Shown in pieces: positions 32,193 through 43,247 of a stretch of 64,000 bases of DNA (position 1 is the stretch's first letter; the number at the start of each line of letters is the position of its first letter). A program made the translations under genes and the position numbers. This stretch comes from Topomyia yanbarensis (Eukaryota; Arthropoda; Insecta; Diptera; Culicidae). The stretch is taken from positions 63,332,549-63,396,548 of the forward strand of contig NC_080672.1 of NCBI RefSeq assembly GCF_030247195.1. The letters run 5' to 3'. Under the pieces are notes generated by a model, which was not told the origin of the DNA, searched no databases, and saw nothing but the letters and a program-made list of their open reading frames with translations.

Positions 32193-33027
32193 CACAGAGA
32201 ACAGACGTCCATCTTCAGCATTCAACTTGTGTAAAATATAACGGTTTCGAAGGTAGTTGGGATATCCAAACCAGGTGCGCTACTGTCGTCATGTTTTTTT
32301 GTGGCTGAGTTCGACAGAATTGACAGTGGTTATTCCTCTACCCAGTCAAACTAGTACGGAACCGGTTCGGACTTCCAGCATGAAATCCAGCTCAAATGCA
32401 TCAACCGATAGAGTCGAAATCGGTTGTTTTCTTTGAGCAAGATTCCATCACAGAGAACAGACGTCCATCTTCAGCATTCAACTTGTGTAAAATCTCTAAC
32501 GGTTTCGAAGGTAGTTGGGATATCTAAATCAGGTGCGCTACTGTCGTCATGTTTTTTGTGGCTGTCTTCGACAGAATTGACAGCGGTTATTCCTCTACCC
32601 AGTCAAACTAGTCCAGAACCGGACTTCCAGCATGAATTCCAGCTCAAATGCATCAACCGATAGAGTCGGAATCGGTTGATTTCTTTGAGCAAGATCCCAT
32701 ACTGAATCCATTCAGGATTTCGAAACGGTTCCGGAATGGATTAGACGGATAGTTGGGATAGGTTGGTGTGGCGGCGCTAGTGTTTTTCGTATATTAATTC
32801 AAATGTTTACACACGTTTTTTAAATATTTTTGTTCGATCATGGATGTCTGTTCTCTGTGATTCCATACTGAATCCAATCAGGATTTCGAACCGGTTCCGG
32901 AATGGATTTGACGGATAGTTGGGATAGGTTGCTGTAGCGGCGCTAGCGTTTATCGTATATTAATTCAAATGTTTACACACGTTTTTTTTAAATATTTTTG
33001 TTCGATCATGGATGTCTGTTCTCTGTG
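32193..33027 (-). mobile_element. Family A MITE split by a second family A
   Basis: Outer copy 32193-32448 and 32860-33027. Flanks CATGTCGT and CTAAGGTG do not match, so its own TSD is lost. Confidence 0.88.
32449..32859 (-). mobile_element. Family A MITE nested in family A
   Basis: Complete inner copy, same orientation as its host, exact 7-bp TSD ATTCCAT drawn from the host element. Confidence 0.92.
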
Positions 33028-33533
33028 CTAAGGTGAATCAATAATTATTGCAAATTACTTGCAAACTTGTGTTTTTGTTTCATACTTAACCGACATTAAC
33101 CTAATTTTTCCCAACTTCTCTTTAGGCTGTGAACCATTTGGCGATTTTTTTAACCTTTAGTTAAAATTTGACAGTTCGAAAGTTATTTTCTCTTTAATGG
33201 AAAAATTTAACCGAGAGAGCGAACCATTTCAAAAGTTGACATATGGATAGTTATTTAGAATTGACAGCTACGATGACCACAATTTGGTAGAGGTGTGAAC
33301 ATTTGTCGACATATTAAAATTAGTTTTTTTTAATTACATTAAGTATGACAGTCATAGACTCGAAAAGTAAACATCCACACCATGAAATAACCCAAAAAAA
33401 TCTTAACACAACACGCTATCGTTTCCATCTTTATCCCTTAATTTTGTATTGAAAAATATTGACAATCTCAATTAGGTACAGAAAATGTTTCCACCTTTTT
33501 ATTCTGCATCATGGGCAAAATTGTATCCATTGT
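33028..33533. other. Unique DNA, nothing recognised
   Basis: AT-rich. GTGAACCATTTGG and GCGAACCATTTC occur 95 bp apart near 33128 and 33220, suggesting a small degenerate repeat. Confidence 0.4.
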
Positions 33534-33535
33534 AT

Positions 33536-33683
33536 CCCACTGAGACGTCCAAAAAATTGTTTCAAAATCATTCAACACCGGTCCAACGGTGGACGTTTGT
33601 TGAACGGTTATTTGGACGTTGTTCAAATTGGTCCAACGAACGTCCTTCATTGGACAATTTTGAAACCAACCGTTCTTAGAGGG
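33536..33683 (-). mobile_element. Family B MITE, complete
   Basis: CCCACTGAGACGTCC to GTTCTTAGAGGG; TSD AT. The target repeats TTGTATCCA on both sides. Confidence 0.9.
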
Positions 33684-33823
33684 ATTGTATCCATCGAGCC
33701 GTCATATTTTTGTTTCTCAGTGTATAACAAATTTTCATAAAATTAGAAAAAATCCAATTAATTTCTATTTTTGCATCAACTTTGCACTGCGTCGCAGAAA
33801 AGTTTATTAAAAATACGTCCTAC

Positions 33824-34240
33824 CACAGAGAACAGACGTCCATCTTCAGCATTCAACTTGTGTAAAATCTCTAACGGTTTCGAAGGTAGTTGGGATATCC
33901 AAACCAGGTGCGCTACTGTCGTCATGTTTTTTTGTGGCTGAGTTTGACTGAATTGACAGAAGTTATTCCTCTACCCAGTCATACTAGTCCGGAACCGGTT
34001 CGGACTTCCAGTATGAATTCCAGCTCAAATGCATCAACCGATAGAGCCGGAATCGGTTGTTTTCTTTGAGCTAGATTCCATACTGAATCCATCCAGGATT
34101 TCGAACCGGTTCCGGAATCGATTTGACGGATAGTTGGGATAGGTTGGTGTGGCGGCGCTAGTGTTTTTCGTATATTAATTCAAATGTTTACACACGTTTT
34201 TTAAATATTTTTGTTCGATCATGGATGTCTGTTCTCTGTG
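33824..34240 (-). mobile_element. Family A MITE, complete
   Basis: Exact 7-bp TSD GTCCTAC. Confidence 0.93.
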
Positions 34241-34317
34241 GTCCTACGCTGATCCACTGTGTTCGACGTTTTGTTGAATGTAGGGCTAATTTTTTTTGTA
34301 GGGTTTTGACGTAAAGT

Positions 34318-34733
34318 CACAGAGAACAGACATCCATGATCGAACAAAAATATTTAAAAAACGTGTGTAAACATTTGAATTAATATACGAAAAACACTAG
34401 CGCCGCCGCACCAACCTATCCCAACTATCCGTCAAATCGATTCCGGAACCGGTTCGAAATCCTGGATGGATTCAGCATGAAATCTAGCTCAAAGAAAACA
34501 ACCGATTCCGACTCTATCGGTTGACGCATTTGAGCTGGAATTCATGCTGGAAGTCCGAATCGGTTCCGGACTAGTTTGACTGGGTAGAGGAATAACCGCT
34601 GTCAATTCTGTCGAACTCAGCCACAAGAAACATGACGACAGTAGCGCACCTGGTTTAGATATCCAAACTACCTTCGAAACCGTTAGAGATTTTACACAAG
34701 TTGAATGCTGAAGATGGACGTCTGTTCTCTGTG
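34318..34733 (+). mobile_element. Family A MITE, complete
   Basis: Exact 7-bp TSD GTAAAGT. It lies in inverted orientation only 77 bp from the previous A copy, so the pair forms a 0.9-kb inverted repeat. Confidence 0.93.
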
Positions 34734-34884
34734 GTAAAGTACATTTCACGAAACGCAAAATACATTATGAATTTCTATTTTGATGGAAAGTTAAACATTT
34801 AATTTCACTGATTTTTAAAAATGCATCACAAGTGAGCTACCTCTAGTTCGAAATCCTGGAATGTCGTTTCGCGCCTTGGGAAAA

Positions 34885-35412
34885 CTAATGGATAGAAATA
34901 AAGAATCTAGAATTAGAGTCAAGAGAATCGAGCTTCGAAAATTGGAAAGCGATGATCAAGGGATTCACGAGAGTCGAGCGAATAAAGAAAATTGAATGAA
35001 TCGAAACATTAAAGGGTTCCAATAGGAACGTGACAATCGAGAGTATCGAGTTCATCGAGAATGTGGAATTGGGAGAACCGAAAGAAACGACAGCGTCGAG
35101 AATAGAGAAAATCAAGAAACGAGAATCGAATGAATCGCCCACACCGAATTCTCAAAAGGATCGAGAATCGAGGGAAACGATAACTAAGAGATACGAGAGT
35201 ATTAAGAATAGAGGATGTAGTTCCGAGAGAATCTCAAATTGAGAGAATCAAGAAAATAATTAATGAAGAATTGAGAGTATATAGAAACGAGAGCATCGAT
35301 GCTCGGGTGAATCAAGAGAGAATGGAATATCGAAAGAATCGAGAGAATCCGGGATGGATAGAAATCGAGAATCTAGAGTCAAGAGAATCGAGAATCAAGT
35401 CATTCGAAAATT
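34885..35412 (+). repeat. Degenerate purine-rich GAATCGAGA repeat, block 1
   Basis: Dozens of words of the type GAATCGAGA, GAGAATCGA and AATCGAGAG with irregular spacing and strong A/G bias on the plus strand. All frames through it are repeat-driven. Ends at the ATTT microsatellite. Confidence 0.8.
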
Positions 35413-35416
35413 TAAC

Positions 35417-35542
<126 letters not shown>

Positions 35543-35590
35543 CGTACACATCAACAGGCCGCACTCGGCCCCAATGATGGAAACTTAAAC

Positions 35591-36037
35591 CACAGAGAAC
35601 AGACATCCATGATAGAACAAATATATTAATAAAACGTATGTAAACATTTGAACTTACATATGATAAAACACTAGCGCCGCCACACCAACTACCCAGTAAA
35701 GCTCAGCCGGAATTGAACTGGAATTCTGGCTGGTTCCAGTTCGTACACGGGCTCCAGTGACACAACCGATTCTAACTAGAATCGGTTGTGTCACTGGAGC
35801 CGGAATGCGAACTGGAACCAGCCAGAATTCCGGTTCATTTCCGGCTGAGCTTAACTGGGTATCTGTCATATCCATTCCGGAACCGGTTCGAAATCCTGAA
35901 TGGATTCAGTATGGATTCTGGCTTCAAGGAAACAACCGATTCCGACTCAATCAGTTGATGCATTTGAGCTGGAATGCATACTGAAAACACTCAGAAGTCC
36001 GAACCGGTTCTGGAATGGTTTGACTGGGTAAAGGTAC
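35591..36037 (+). mobile_element. Family A MITE, right-truncated, with nested E
   Basis: Left terminus CACAGAGAACAGACATCC intact. Sequence stops after the C-like core (GGTTTGACTGGGTAAAGGTA), where a D element begins. Contains the E element at 35692. Confidence 0.85.
35692..35859. mobile_element. Family E MITE, complete palindrome
   Basis: CCCAGTAAAGCTCAGCC to GGCTGAGCTTAACTGGG. Almost the whole 168 bp is self-complementary with centre TTCTAACTAGAA. TSD is TA; removal restores CCAACTATCTGTC of the host A element. Confidence 0.92.
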
Positions 36038-36581
36038 CCAGTGAGCAAATTTTCTGGCAGAGATCGCTCTACTAGATTTCTGTAAGTCTTGGTTTGGCAT
36101 CCCTGTCAGATTTCTGCGCGTATCCTGTCGGCACAGAGAACAGACGTCCATCTTCAGCATTCAACTTGTTTAAAATCTCTAACGGTTTCGAAGGTAGTTG
36201 GGATATCCAAACCAGGTGCGCTACTGCCCGGTCCAACTATTCGGAATTTGATTCGGAATCCTGAATGGAGTCAGTATGGATTCCAAATCAAATGCAACAA
36301 CCGATTCTGAGTAGGAATCGGTTGTTGCATTTGATTTGGAATCCATAATGCCTCCATTCAGAAATCCGAACCAGTTCCGTAATGACCCTCTAAGAACGGT
36401 TGGTTTCAAAATCGTCCAATGAAGGACGTTCGTTGGACCAATTTGGACAACGTCCAAATAACCGTTCAACAAACGTCCATCGTTGGACCCGTGTTGAACG
36501 GTTTTGAAACAAATTTTTGGACGTCTCAGTGGGTGGGCAGTCAAACTAGTCCTGAACCGGTTCGAACTTCCAGCATGAATT
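36038..36581. mobile_element. Mosaic of D, A, C and B fragments
   Basis: D left part (36038-36131, CCCAGTGAGC...ATCCTGTCGG), then the first 98 bp of a reverse A (36132-36230), then a C element (36231-36385) whose tail is replaced by the B at 36386-36533, then 40 bp of reverse-A core (36540-36581). Confidence 0.72.
36386..36533 (+). mobile_element. Family B MITE
   Basis: CCCTCTAAGAACGG to ACGTCTCAGTGGG. GA precedes it at the usual GGAATGA position of a C element, but the right flank is not GA because the host C tail is lost. Confidence 0.85.
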
Positions 36582-37072
36582 CCCGGTCAGCGTGGCAAGC
36601 AGAATGTTAGCAAAAGTTGAGCAAAGCGAAATTGATGCTGGCAGAGTTTCTGCGAGCATTTTGCGCGATTTGTGCGACAATTCTGCGCGATTTGCGCGCA
36701 TCCTGTCGAGTTAGTTGAGCTAGGGCGAACTCGGTTTCACTCGCGTTTTCTGGCAAATTTTGACAGGAACCGAGTAAAACCTTGGCATAACTCGGACGTA
36801 AACTGTGCAAAGATCCTGGCAATTCCTACCTGGTAGAATTTAGCACGAATCGTGCAAAACATCTGACAAAGATACATTTCTGACTGGATTCTAGATAAAA
36901 GTGAGCAGCATCGGTTGGTTTAACCGCTTCTGTCAGAAACGGTTGTTGCTTTTAAGCGAATTCGTTGCCAGAGTTCTTGCATAAATCGCGCAAAATGCTC
37001 GCAGAAACTCTGCCAGCATCAATTTCGCTTTGCTCAACTTTTGCTAACTTTCTGCTTGCCACGCTGACCGGG
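36582..37072. mobile_element. Chimeric family D with two identical ends
   Basis: Begins CCCGGTCAGCGTGGCAAGC and ends GCTTGCCACGCTGACCGGG, so both ends are the same D terminus. The first 105 bp are forward D; near 36690 (TTCTGCGCGATTTGCGCGC) it switches to reverse D. A normal D has different ends. Confidence 0.8.
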
Positions 37073-37129
37073 TGCACAAGCACAACTCCAGTAAAGTTCA
37101 GCTGAAAATGAGAACATAATTAAAATAAA

Positions 37130-38088
37130 AAAAGAGTAAATCGAGAATAAGAATTGCATAATTGAAAGAATCTTTTGGCGATTTCGCTTGAACATGTAAC
37201 TGAGTCAGGTTCTAACCCCAACCGCTGTCAGTTCATATATTTTGACAGCAGTTGGGGCTAGGAACTGACTCAGTTTCGCCTCAAACAAAAACCACATTAA
37301 TAAGGGAGAAAATCACGAGATTCGAGAATTTTGAAAGGATCGAGAGAATCGATCATCGAGATAGTCGATAATTGAGAAAATCGGGAACCGAGAGTGTCAA
37401 GAATAGTGAGAACAAAGATTCAAGAGATTCGAGGGAATCGTAGTAATCGATAGAACCGAAAGGTTCAAGAGTTTTGATTGAATCGGGAGAATCAAGATGA
37501 TCGAAAGAGTCGAGAATCTAAAGAATCGGGAGAATCGAGAGAATCAAGAATCACGAGAATCGAAAGGAGCATTGAAAAAATCTAGAATCGAGAGATTCGC
37601 TGGAATTACGATTCGGAAGAGTCCAGTGAACCGACAGTCGAAATTGGAAGGAAAAGAGATTCGAGCATCGAAACAGCCGGAAAATCAAGAGAATCTAGAG
37701 AATCAAGCGAATTGAGAATTGAGAGTTGAGAAAATCGATAATTAAGAGAATCGATAAACCAGAGAAGCGAAAATTGCAAGAAAGATGAATCAAGAGCATT
37801 GAGGAAATCGAGAGCATCGTAAAATTTGTGAGCATCGAGAGAATCGAGAAAATCGAGTAATCCGAAAATCGAGGGAATAGAGCAAATCGAGATTGAGGAA
37901 TTCAAAGAATCGAGAGAAAAGAGAGCCTCGAGGATCGAGAGAATCTAAAATTGAGAGGAAGCCGCCAACCAAATAACCAAGAAAATCGAAAAAATTGACA
38001 GAATCGCGAAAATCGATAATTTCGAAAGAATCGAGTATCGAGAGAATCGAACATTTCTAGACGAACAAGCTGAGAGTTTCGACGCAAA
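37130..38088 (+). repeat. Degenerate purine-rich GAATCGAGA repeat, block 2
   Basis: The same A/G-rich GAATCGAGA-type words as block 1, interrupted by the hairpin at 37198-37276. Scattered continuation at 38690-38830. Confidence 0.78.
37198..37276. repeat. Hairpin related to the TGTCGTTTTC element
   Basis: AACTGAGTCAGGTTCTAACC...GCTGTCA and its near-complement TGACAGC...GGAACTGACTCAGTT around a 12-nt loop. GACAGCAGTT and AACTGA(C)TCAGTTT words also occur in the 46028-46534 element, so this is probably a remnant of that family. Confidence 0.7.
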
Positions 38089-38089
38089 C

Positions 38090-38239
38090 GGGAGAATCGA
38101 TGGAAACGAGCAGTGCACGGAAAAATCAGGTACGTATTTCTGCTTGCATTATCGAAACCGGTATTCAGATTAGGCATTGAATCTGAATACCGGTTTCGAT
38201 AATGCATGCACTGCACTGCTCGTTTCCATCGATTCTCCC
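38090..38239. repeat. 150-bp two-stem inverted repeat
   Basis: Outer arms: 38090-38118 (GGGAGAATCGATGGAAACGA...) and 38211-38239 (its complement). Inner arms: GCATTATCGAAACCGGTATT at 38145 and its complement at about 38186-38205. The left outer arm carries the GAGAATCGA repeat word, so the structure arose within or captured the purine repeat. Confidence 0.82.
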
Positions 38240-39640
38240 CCATTCAGTCATTTTCCAACTGACTGAAATTTCATGCAGAATTGAATGCTTGAGAGCAGAG
38301 GAAATGAAAATTCCTTCAACAACCAAAGCATTCATTTGATATTATGTGGACAGTTTGAAGGCAGAAGTTGGCATCTTTTACATTTTCGAGCATAAGCAAA
38401 CGGCGAAATCTATATCTGGTGCACTTTTGTTGGAAAATCCCTCTCGTATGTAGAATAGAAACAAAATTCAGCTTGCCTCTGAAACCGAACAGGTCGGAAC
38501 CTGAATGCGCTGTGTCGGGAGAACGAATGATGAAGGAAACGAACCAAACATTTCATTCTTCGCAGCGGGCATAAATTGAATTTCGTTTTCTTTCAAGTTC
38601 ACGGAGGAATATCAATTTTTTTAAGCTCTGGTAACGAGTTATGTTTAAATTGATGAATTGAAAGAATGAAGAGTAACTAGAGTAGCAAGAATCTATGGAA
38701 TCAAAAAACGAAAATCAAGAACTCAAGAGTGTCCAGAAAATTGAGTATCGAGAGAATGAAGTTTCGAGAGAAACAAGGATCGGAAAATTTGAGAGAAATA
38801 AGAATCGAGAAATCAAGAATTGAGATGTCTGTAATAACCTCTACACAAGTATAAAAAGATACAGGTAACCAACAGGACGCAGCCATAAAAATTAACAAGC
38901 TGTCAATTGACGCGGTCGGTGACTGCGTTCATTCACTTTCTGGTACAGCTGTCTTTAGATGGTTACGATGCACCGGCTTCGTAATCCAATCGCAACCTAG
39001 ACGTAATCACTTAATAATCTAGTTTGTTACCTGTTTTAAAAAACGTAACTTTTTTGAATAGCTCAAATGAGATGCCTCACTCCATAATTCACCTAAGCCT
39101 CAGTTTCGTTGAATCGAACTCATTGAAATTACAGGTGGACGGGTGAGTAACACTACCATACCCGTCGATCGACACGGGATTCAACAAATGGACGGTTTAG
39201 CAGGGTGCTATTATTTTAATTTGATATTGATTGAAATTATCCAACCGTGAGAAATCCTATCTATCGTTCGCCTTCCCAACTGACTGACTGACCGGCTAGA
39301 CCGGAGGAAGGCGCGATTACAAATACATTTTCCGTAACAATAAATAGCAAACCATAATGATTACGTTTCCATAAACTGCTTGCAATGCAGTTGATTTACC
39401 TGCCGTCGGACCCCAAGGGACGGACTGTATTCACAATTGACATGTGAGCTGCTTATTGATACAATTACCATGCGCATTGTAACGACGTTGATCCAAGTTG
39501 GGTCTTGCTTGTGGTTAGTGAATTGTCAATGAGACAAATGGAAGAGGAAGGAAGGTATGTGGGTTAGGCATGTGCTCGCATGATGCCCGTCAGTTTATGT
39601 ATATTCAGTTGTTTGGAGTATCTACCCGTTATTATAATGG
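38240..39640. other. Intergenic DNA, with purine repeat traces
   Basis: GAATCGAGA-like words reappear at 38690-38830. Otherwise no gene or element recognised. Confidence 0.4.
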
Positions 39641-39643
39641 GTT

Positions 39644-39859
39644 TCAAAGAAACGTACCGCAGTGACGGTTATCTTTTGAGCAGTTCAACCGTTTGCCTTG
39701 ACTGAACACCCAACGCGCAAATTGGATCAAATTCATTGTCGCTGATGGTGAAGGTGATACGGTAAAACTGAGTGCGTGATACATTCCACGTTTGGTGTCC
39801 TTGGGATGGGTCTGACATTGAGAAATCACTTCATGGAAGAGCGATTTGTACTGTTCCAT
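39644..39859 (-). other. Candidate coding exon with splice donor, unrecognised
   Basis: Minus-strand frame starting MEQYKSLFHEVISQCQTHPK and running 71 codons. It contains a consensus donor CACTGCG/GTACGT near its end (about 39660), so it could be a first exon whose downstream exons lie to the left. An in-frame stop lies seven codons upstream of the ATG. I do not recognise the peptide; a chance open frame is about as likely. Confidence 0.22.
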
Positions 39860-39896
39860 GGCGTTTTGAAGGCGTCAAAATACAATCACAGAGAAC

Positions 39897-40314
39897 AGAC
39901 GTCCATCTTCGGCATTCAACATTCAATCCAAACCAGGTGCGCTACTGTCGTCATGTTTTTTATGGCTGAGTTCGACTGAATTGACAGCGCCCACTGAGAC
40001 GTCCAAAAAATTGTTTCAAAATCGTTCAACACGGGTCCAACGATAGACGTTTGTTGAACGGTTATTTGGACGTTGTCCAAATTGGTCCAACGAACGTCCT
40101 TCATTGGACGATTTTGAAATCAACTGTTCTTAGAGGGCGGTTATTCCTCTACCCAGTCAAACTAGTCCGAAACCGGTTCGGACTTCAAGTAGGACATCCA
40201 GCTCGAATGCGTCAACCGATAGAGTCGGAAGCGGTTTTCTTTGAGCAAAATCCCATACTGAATTCATTCAGGATTTCGAACCGGTTCCGGAATGGATTTG
40301 ACGGATAGTTGGGG
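39897..40314 (-). mobile_element. Family A MITE, right-truncated, with nested B
   Basis: CACAGAGAACAGACGTCC at the left. A deletion removes most of the GTGTAAAATCTC...GGATATC part. Ends at GGATAGTTGGGG where another A copy starts. Confidence 0.82.
39990..40137 (-). mobile_element. Family B MITE nested in A
   Basis: CCCACTGAGACGTCC to GTTCTTAGAGGG; TSD CG. Removal restores GACAGCGGTTATTCC. Confidence 0.9.
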
Positions 40315-40731
40315 CACACAGAACAGACGTCCATCTTCAGCATTCAACTTGTGTAAAACCTCTAACGGTTTTGAAGGTAGTTGGGATATCCAAACCAGGT
40401 ACGCTACTGTCGTCATGTTTTTTTGTGACTGAGTTCGACAGATTTGACAGCGGTTATTCTTCTACCCAGTCAAACTAGTCCGGAACCGGTTCGGACTTCC
40501 AGCATGAATTCCAGCTCAAATGCATCAACCGATAGAGTCGGAATCGGTTATTTTGTTTGAGCAAGATTCCATATTGAATTCATTCAGGATTTCGAACCGG
40601 TTCCGGAATGGATTTGACGGATAGTTGGGATAGGTTGGTGTGGCGGCGTTAGTGTTTATCGAATATTAATTCAAATGTTTACACACGTTTTTTAAATATT
40701 TTTGTTCGATGTTGGATGTCAGTTCTCTATG
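40315..40731 (-). mobile_element. Family A MITE, complete but mutated ends
   Basis: Starts CACACAGAACAGACG and ends ATGTCAGTTCTCTATG. It replaces the tail of the A copy to its left, head to tail in the same orientation. Confidence 0.85.
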
Positions 40732-40869
40732 ATATAATGTTCAAGAAAGACATTGAGCACGATTGACTTCCCCGTTTTTGTTCGGGTTAGGATTAGATGG
40801 TTTTAATATGCCATCAATGAATTATCAATAACCACGATTGTCCGTAAAACCATTACTTAAGTATGCAGA

Positions 40870-41017
40870 CCCACTGAGACGTCCAAAAAATTGTTTCAAA
40901 ATCGTTCAACACGGGTCCAATGATGGACGTTTGTTGAACGGTTATTTGGACGTTGTCCAAATTGGTCCAACGAACGTCCTTCATTGGACAATTTTGAAAC
41001 CAACCGTTCTTAGAGGG
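40870..41017 (-). mobile_element. Family B MITE, complete
   Basis: TSD GA exact. Confidence 0.9.
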
Positions 41018-41970
41018 GAGGATCATTAGCGCAATCGGTTTAAAAATAGGTTTTAAAACTGGTCATGGTGACATGAAAGTATACCCAAAATATCAAAGAT
41101 ACGGTGGAGGTACCCTGGTTATTCAACTAGAGGGAAATTAAAGTAAACAGTAAAGGAACTATCAATTATTATTAGACCATATATAGAACTGACCGATTAA
41201 CGCCGTTTACCATAAACCTTCCCGCAATTATCCTGCCCAGTTCGGAAAGTCCGGCCCGTGCCATTGTGTGCCATTTTCAAAGCCAAAGTCAAAGGTCAGA
41301 GCTGCTGCAGTTTTTTCGCCATAGCGGGTATGCCAAGTTCAACCAAATCAACAAATCGTCGAGGTGCTCCAGATGTCAAAACATTACGTTACGTTCGAGA
41401 ATTTGCCATCCCTTTTACAGGCAGCATCATTTGAGCCATAATTGAGCCTTCGTCACGTTCTCGCGGTAACAGCAGCAGCAGCTTCAACAACGCGGGGAGT
41501 CGAAATCACAGTGCGACGCCATGGTACTACTTTATAATGTAGATTGTAGGCAGGCCTTGAGCTTCGCACAGCCTACGTGGATCGAGCGGAGAATAGATAA
41601 ATTAGCATCTAACCACGCGGACGCAAATCGTGTGTAAAATTGTTCCATTCTTTTTTGCTGTTGTGATCGTACTTTCAAACCGAGCAATGTTGCGTCTCCA
41701 TCTGATGGACTAAGTACAAAAAAATAGTGCGACTGAGGAGATTACTGATGGTTCTCCGCCTGTGAGGGAGACAGGCTCCAATTACCGAGACTGTACGATC
41801 GTAAATTAAATTAATTTAGGCCGAATCAAATTGCTCTGGTTTTAGTTGGATGAGGAGACGCCGAGGTTCACTCGGAACACCCACGAATGGTCACTAACTG
41901 AGGAGTAAATGGTTGAAGAGTAGGATGGAGTAAAATGTTCGAAGATGGACCATAAACTTCGTTTAGCTTT
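41018..41970. other. Intergenic DNA, nothing recognised
   Basis: GC-moderate unique DNA, no convincing exon. Confidence 0.4.
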
Positions 41971-42220
41971 GCATCAGAGAACAGACGCCCATCTTCAGCC
42001 TTCAACTTGTGTGAAATCTCTAACGGTTTCGAAGGTAGTTTGGATATCTAAACCAGGTGCGCCACTGTCGTCATGTTTTTTGTGGCTGAGTTCGACAGAA
42101 TTGACAGCGGTTATTCCTCTACCCAGTCACACTAGTCCGGAACCAGTTCGGACTTCCAGCATGAATTCCAGCTCAAATGCATCAACCGATAGAGTCGGAA
42201 TCGGTTGTTTTCTTTGAGCA

Positions 42221-42702
42221 CCCACCCAGTCATCAAATTTTCTGGCAGAGACTGCCTGTTAATTTCTGTGAGTCTTGGTTTGGCAGCCCTGTCAGATTTC
42301 TGCGCGCATCTTGTCGGGTTAGTTGAACTAGGGCGAACTCAGTTTCGCTCGCGTTTTCTGGCAAATATTGACAGGAACCGAGCAAAACCCTGGCATGACT
42401 CGGACATAAATTGTGCAAAGATCCTGGCAATTCCTACCTGGTAGAATTAAGTACGAATCGAGCAAAACATCTGACAATGATGTGGCAGAAAGCGTGCAGA
42501 GATCTTGGCCGTACATTTCTGGCTGGATTCTGGATAAAATTGAGCAGCATCGGTTGGTTTAACCGCTTCTGTCAGAAACGGTTGTGGCATTTGAGCGAAT
42601 TCTTTGCCAGAATTCTCGCGCAAAATGCTTGCTGAAACTCTGCCAGCATCAATTTTGCTCTGCTCAACTTTTGCTAACTTTCTGCTTGCCACGCTGACCG
42701 GG
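42221..42702 (-). mobile_element. Family D MITE nested in A
   Basis: CCCAGTCATCAAATTTTCTG to GCCACGCTGACCGGG; preceded by a stray CCCA. Confidence 0.82.
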
Positions 42703-42870
42703 CAGTTGAACTCATTCCGGAACTGGTTCGGATTTCTGAATGGAGTCATTATGGATTCCAAATCAAATGCAACAACCGATTCCGACTCAGAATTGGTGGT
42801 TGCATTTGATTTAGAATCCATACTGACTCCATTCAGGATTCTGAATCAAATTCCGAAAGGTTTGATCGGG
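42703..42870. mobile_element. Family C MITE fused to the D end
   Basis: CAGTTGAACTCATTCC to GGTTTGATCGGG. Its own first two C are shared with or replaced by the D terminus, so it either inserted at that terminus or recombined with it. Confidence 0.8.
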
Positions 42871-43052
42871 CAAGATTCTATACTGAATCCATTCAGGATT
42901 TCGAACCGGTTCCGGAATGGATTTGACGGATAGTTGGGATAGGTTGGTGTGGTGGCGCTAGTGTTTACTGTATATTAATTCGAATATTTACACACGTTTT
43001 TTAATATTTTTGTTCGATCATGGATGTCTGTTCTCTGTGGCTTTACCTATTT

Positions 43053-43222
43053 CCCGGTCAAACCATTCGGAATTTGATTCGGAATCCTGAATGGAGTCAT
43101 TATGGATTCCAAATGAAATGCAACAACCGATTCTGAGTCAGAATCGGTTGTTGCATTTCATTTGGAATCCATAATGACTCCATTCAGAAATCCGAACCGG
43201 TTCCGGAATGAGTTTAACTGGG
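43053..43222. mobile_element. Family C MITE, complete
   Basis: CCCGGTCAAACC to GAGTTTAACTGGG; TSD TT. Confidence 0.9.
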
Positions 43223-43247
43223 TTGTAGTAAGAATACAACAGGAAAG

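Larger units (their letters stand above)
41972..43039 (-). mobile_element. Family A MITE hosting D and C insertions
   Basis: Left end (mutated to CATCAGAGAACAGACG) through TTTGAGCA at 42220, resuming CAAGATTCTATACTG at 42871 to CTCTGTG. The host word GAGCAAGATTCC is recovered if the D+C block and one CA are removed. Confidence 0.85.

Noticed and set aside
34848..34862. GTTCGAAATCC as a tRNA T-loop
   Set aside because: The word belongs to the C-like core shared by family A, and no tRNA fold surrounds it.
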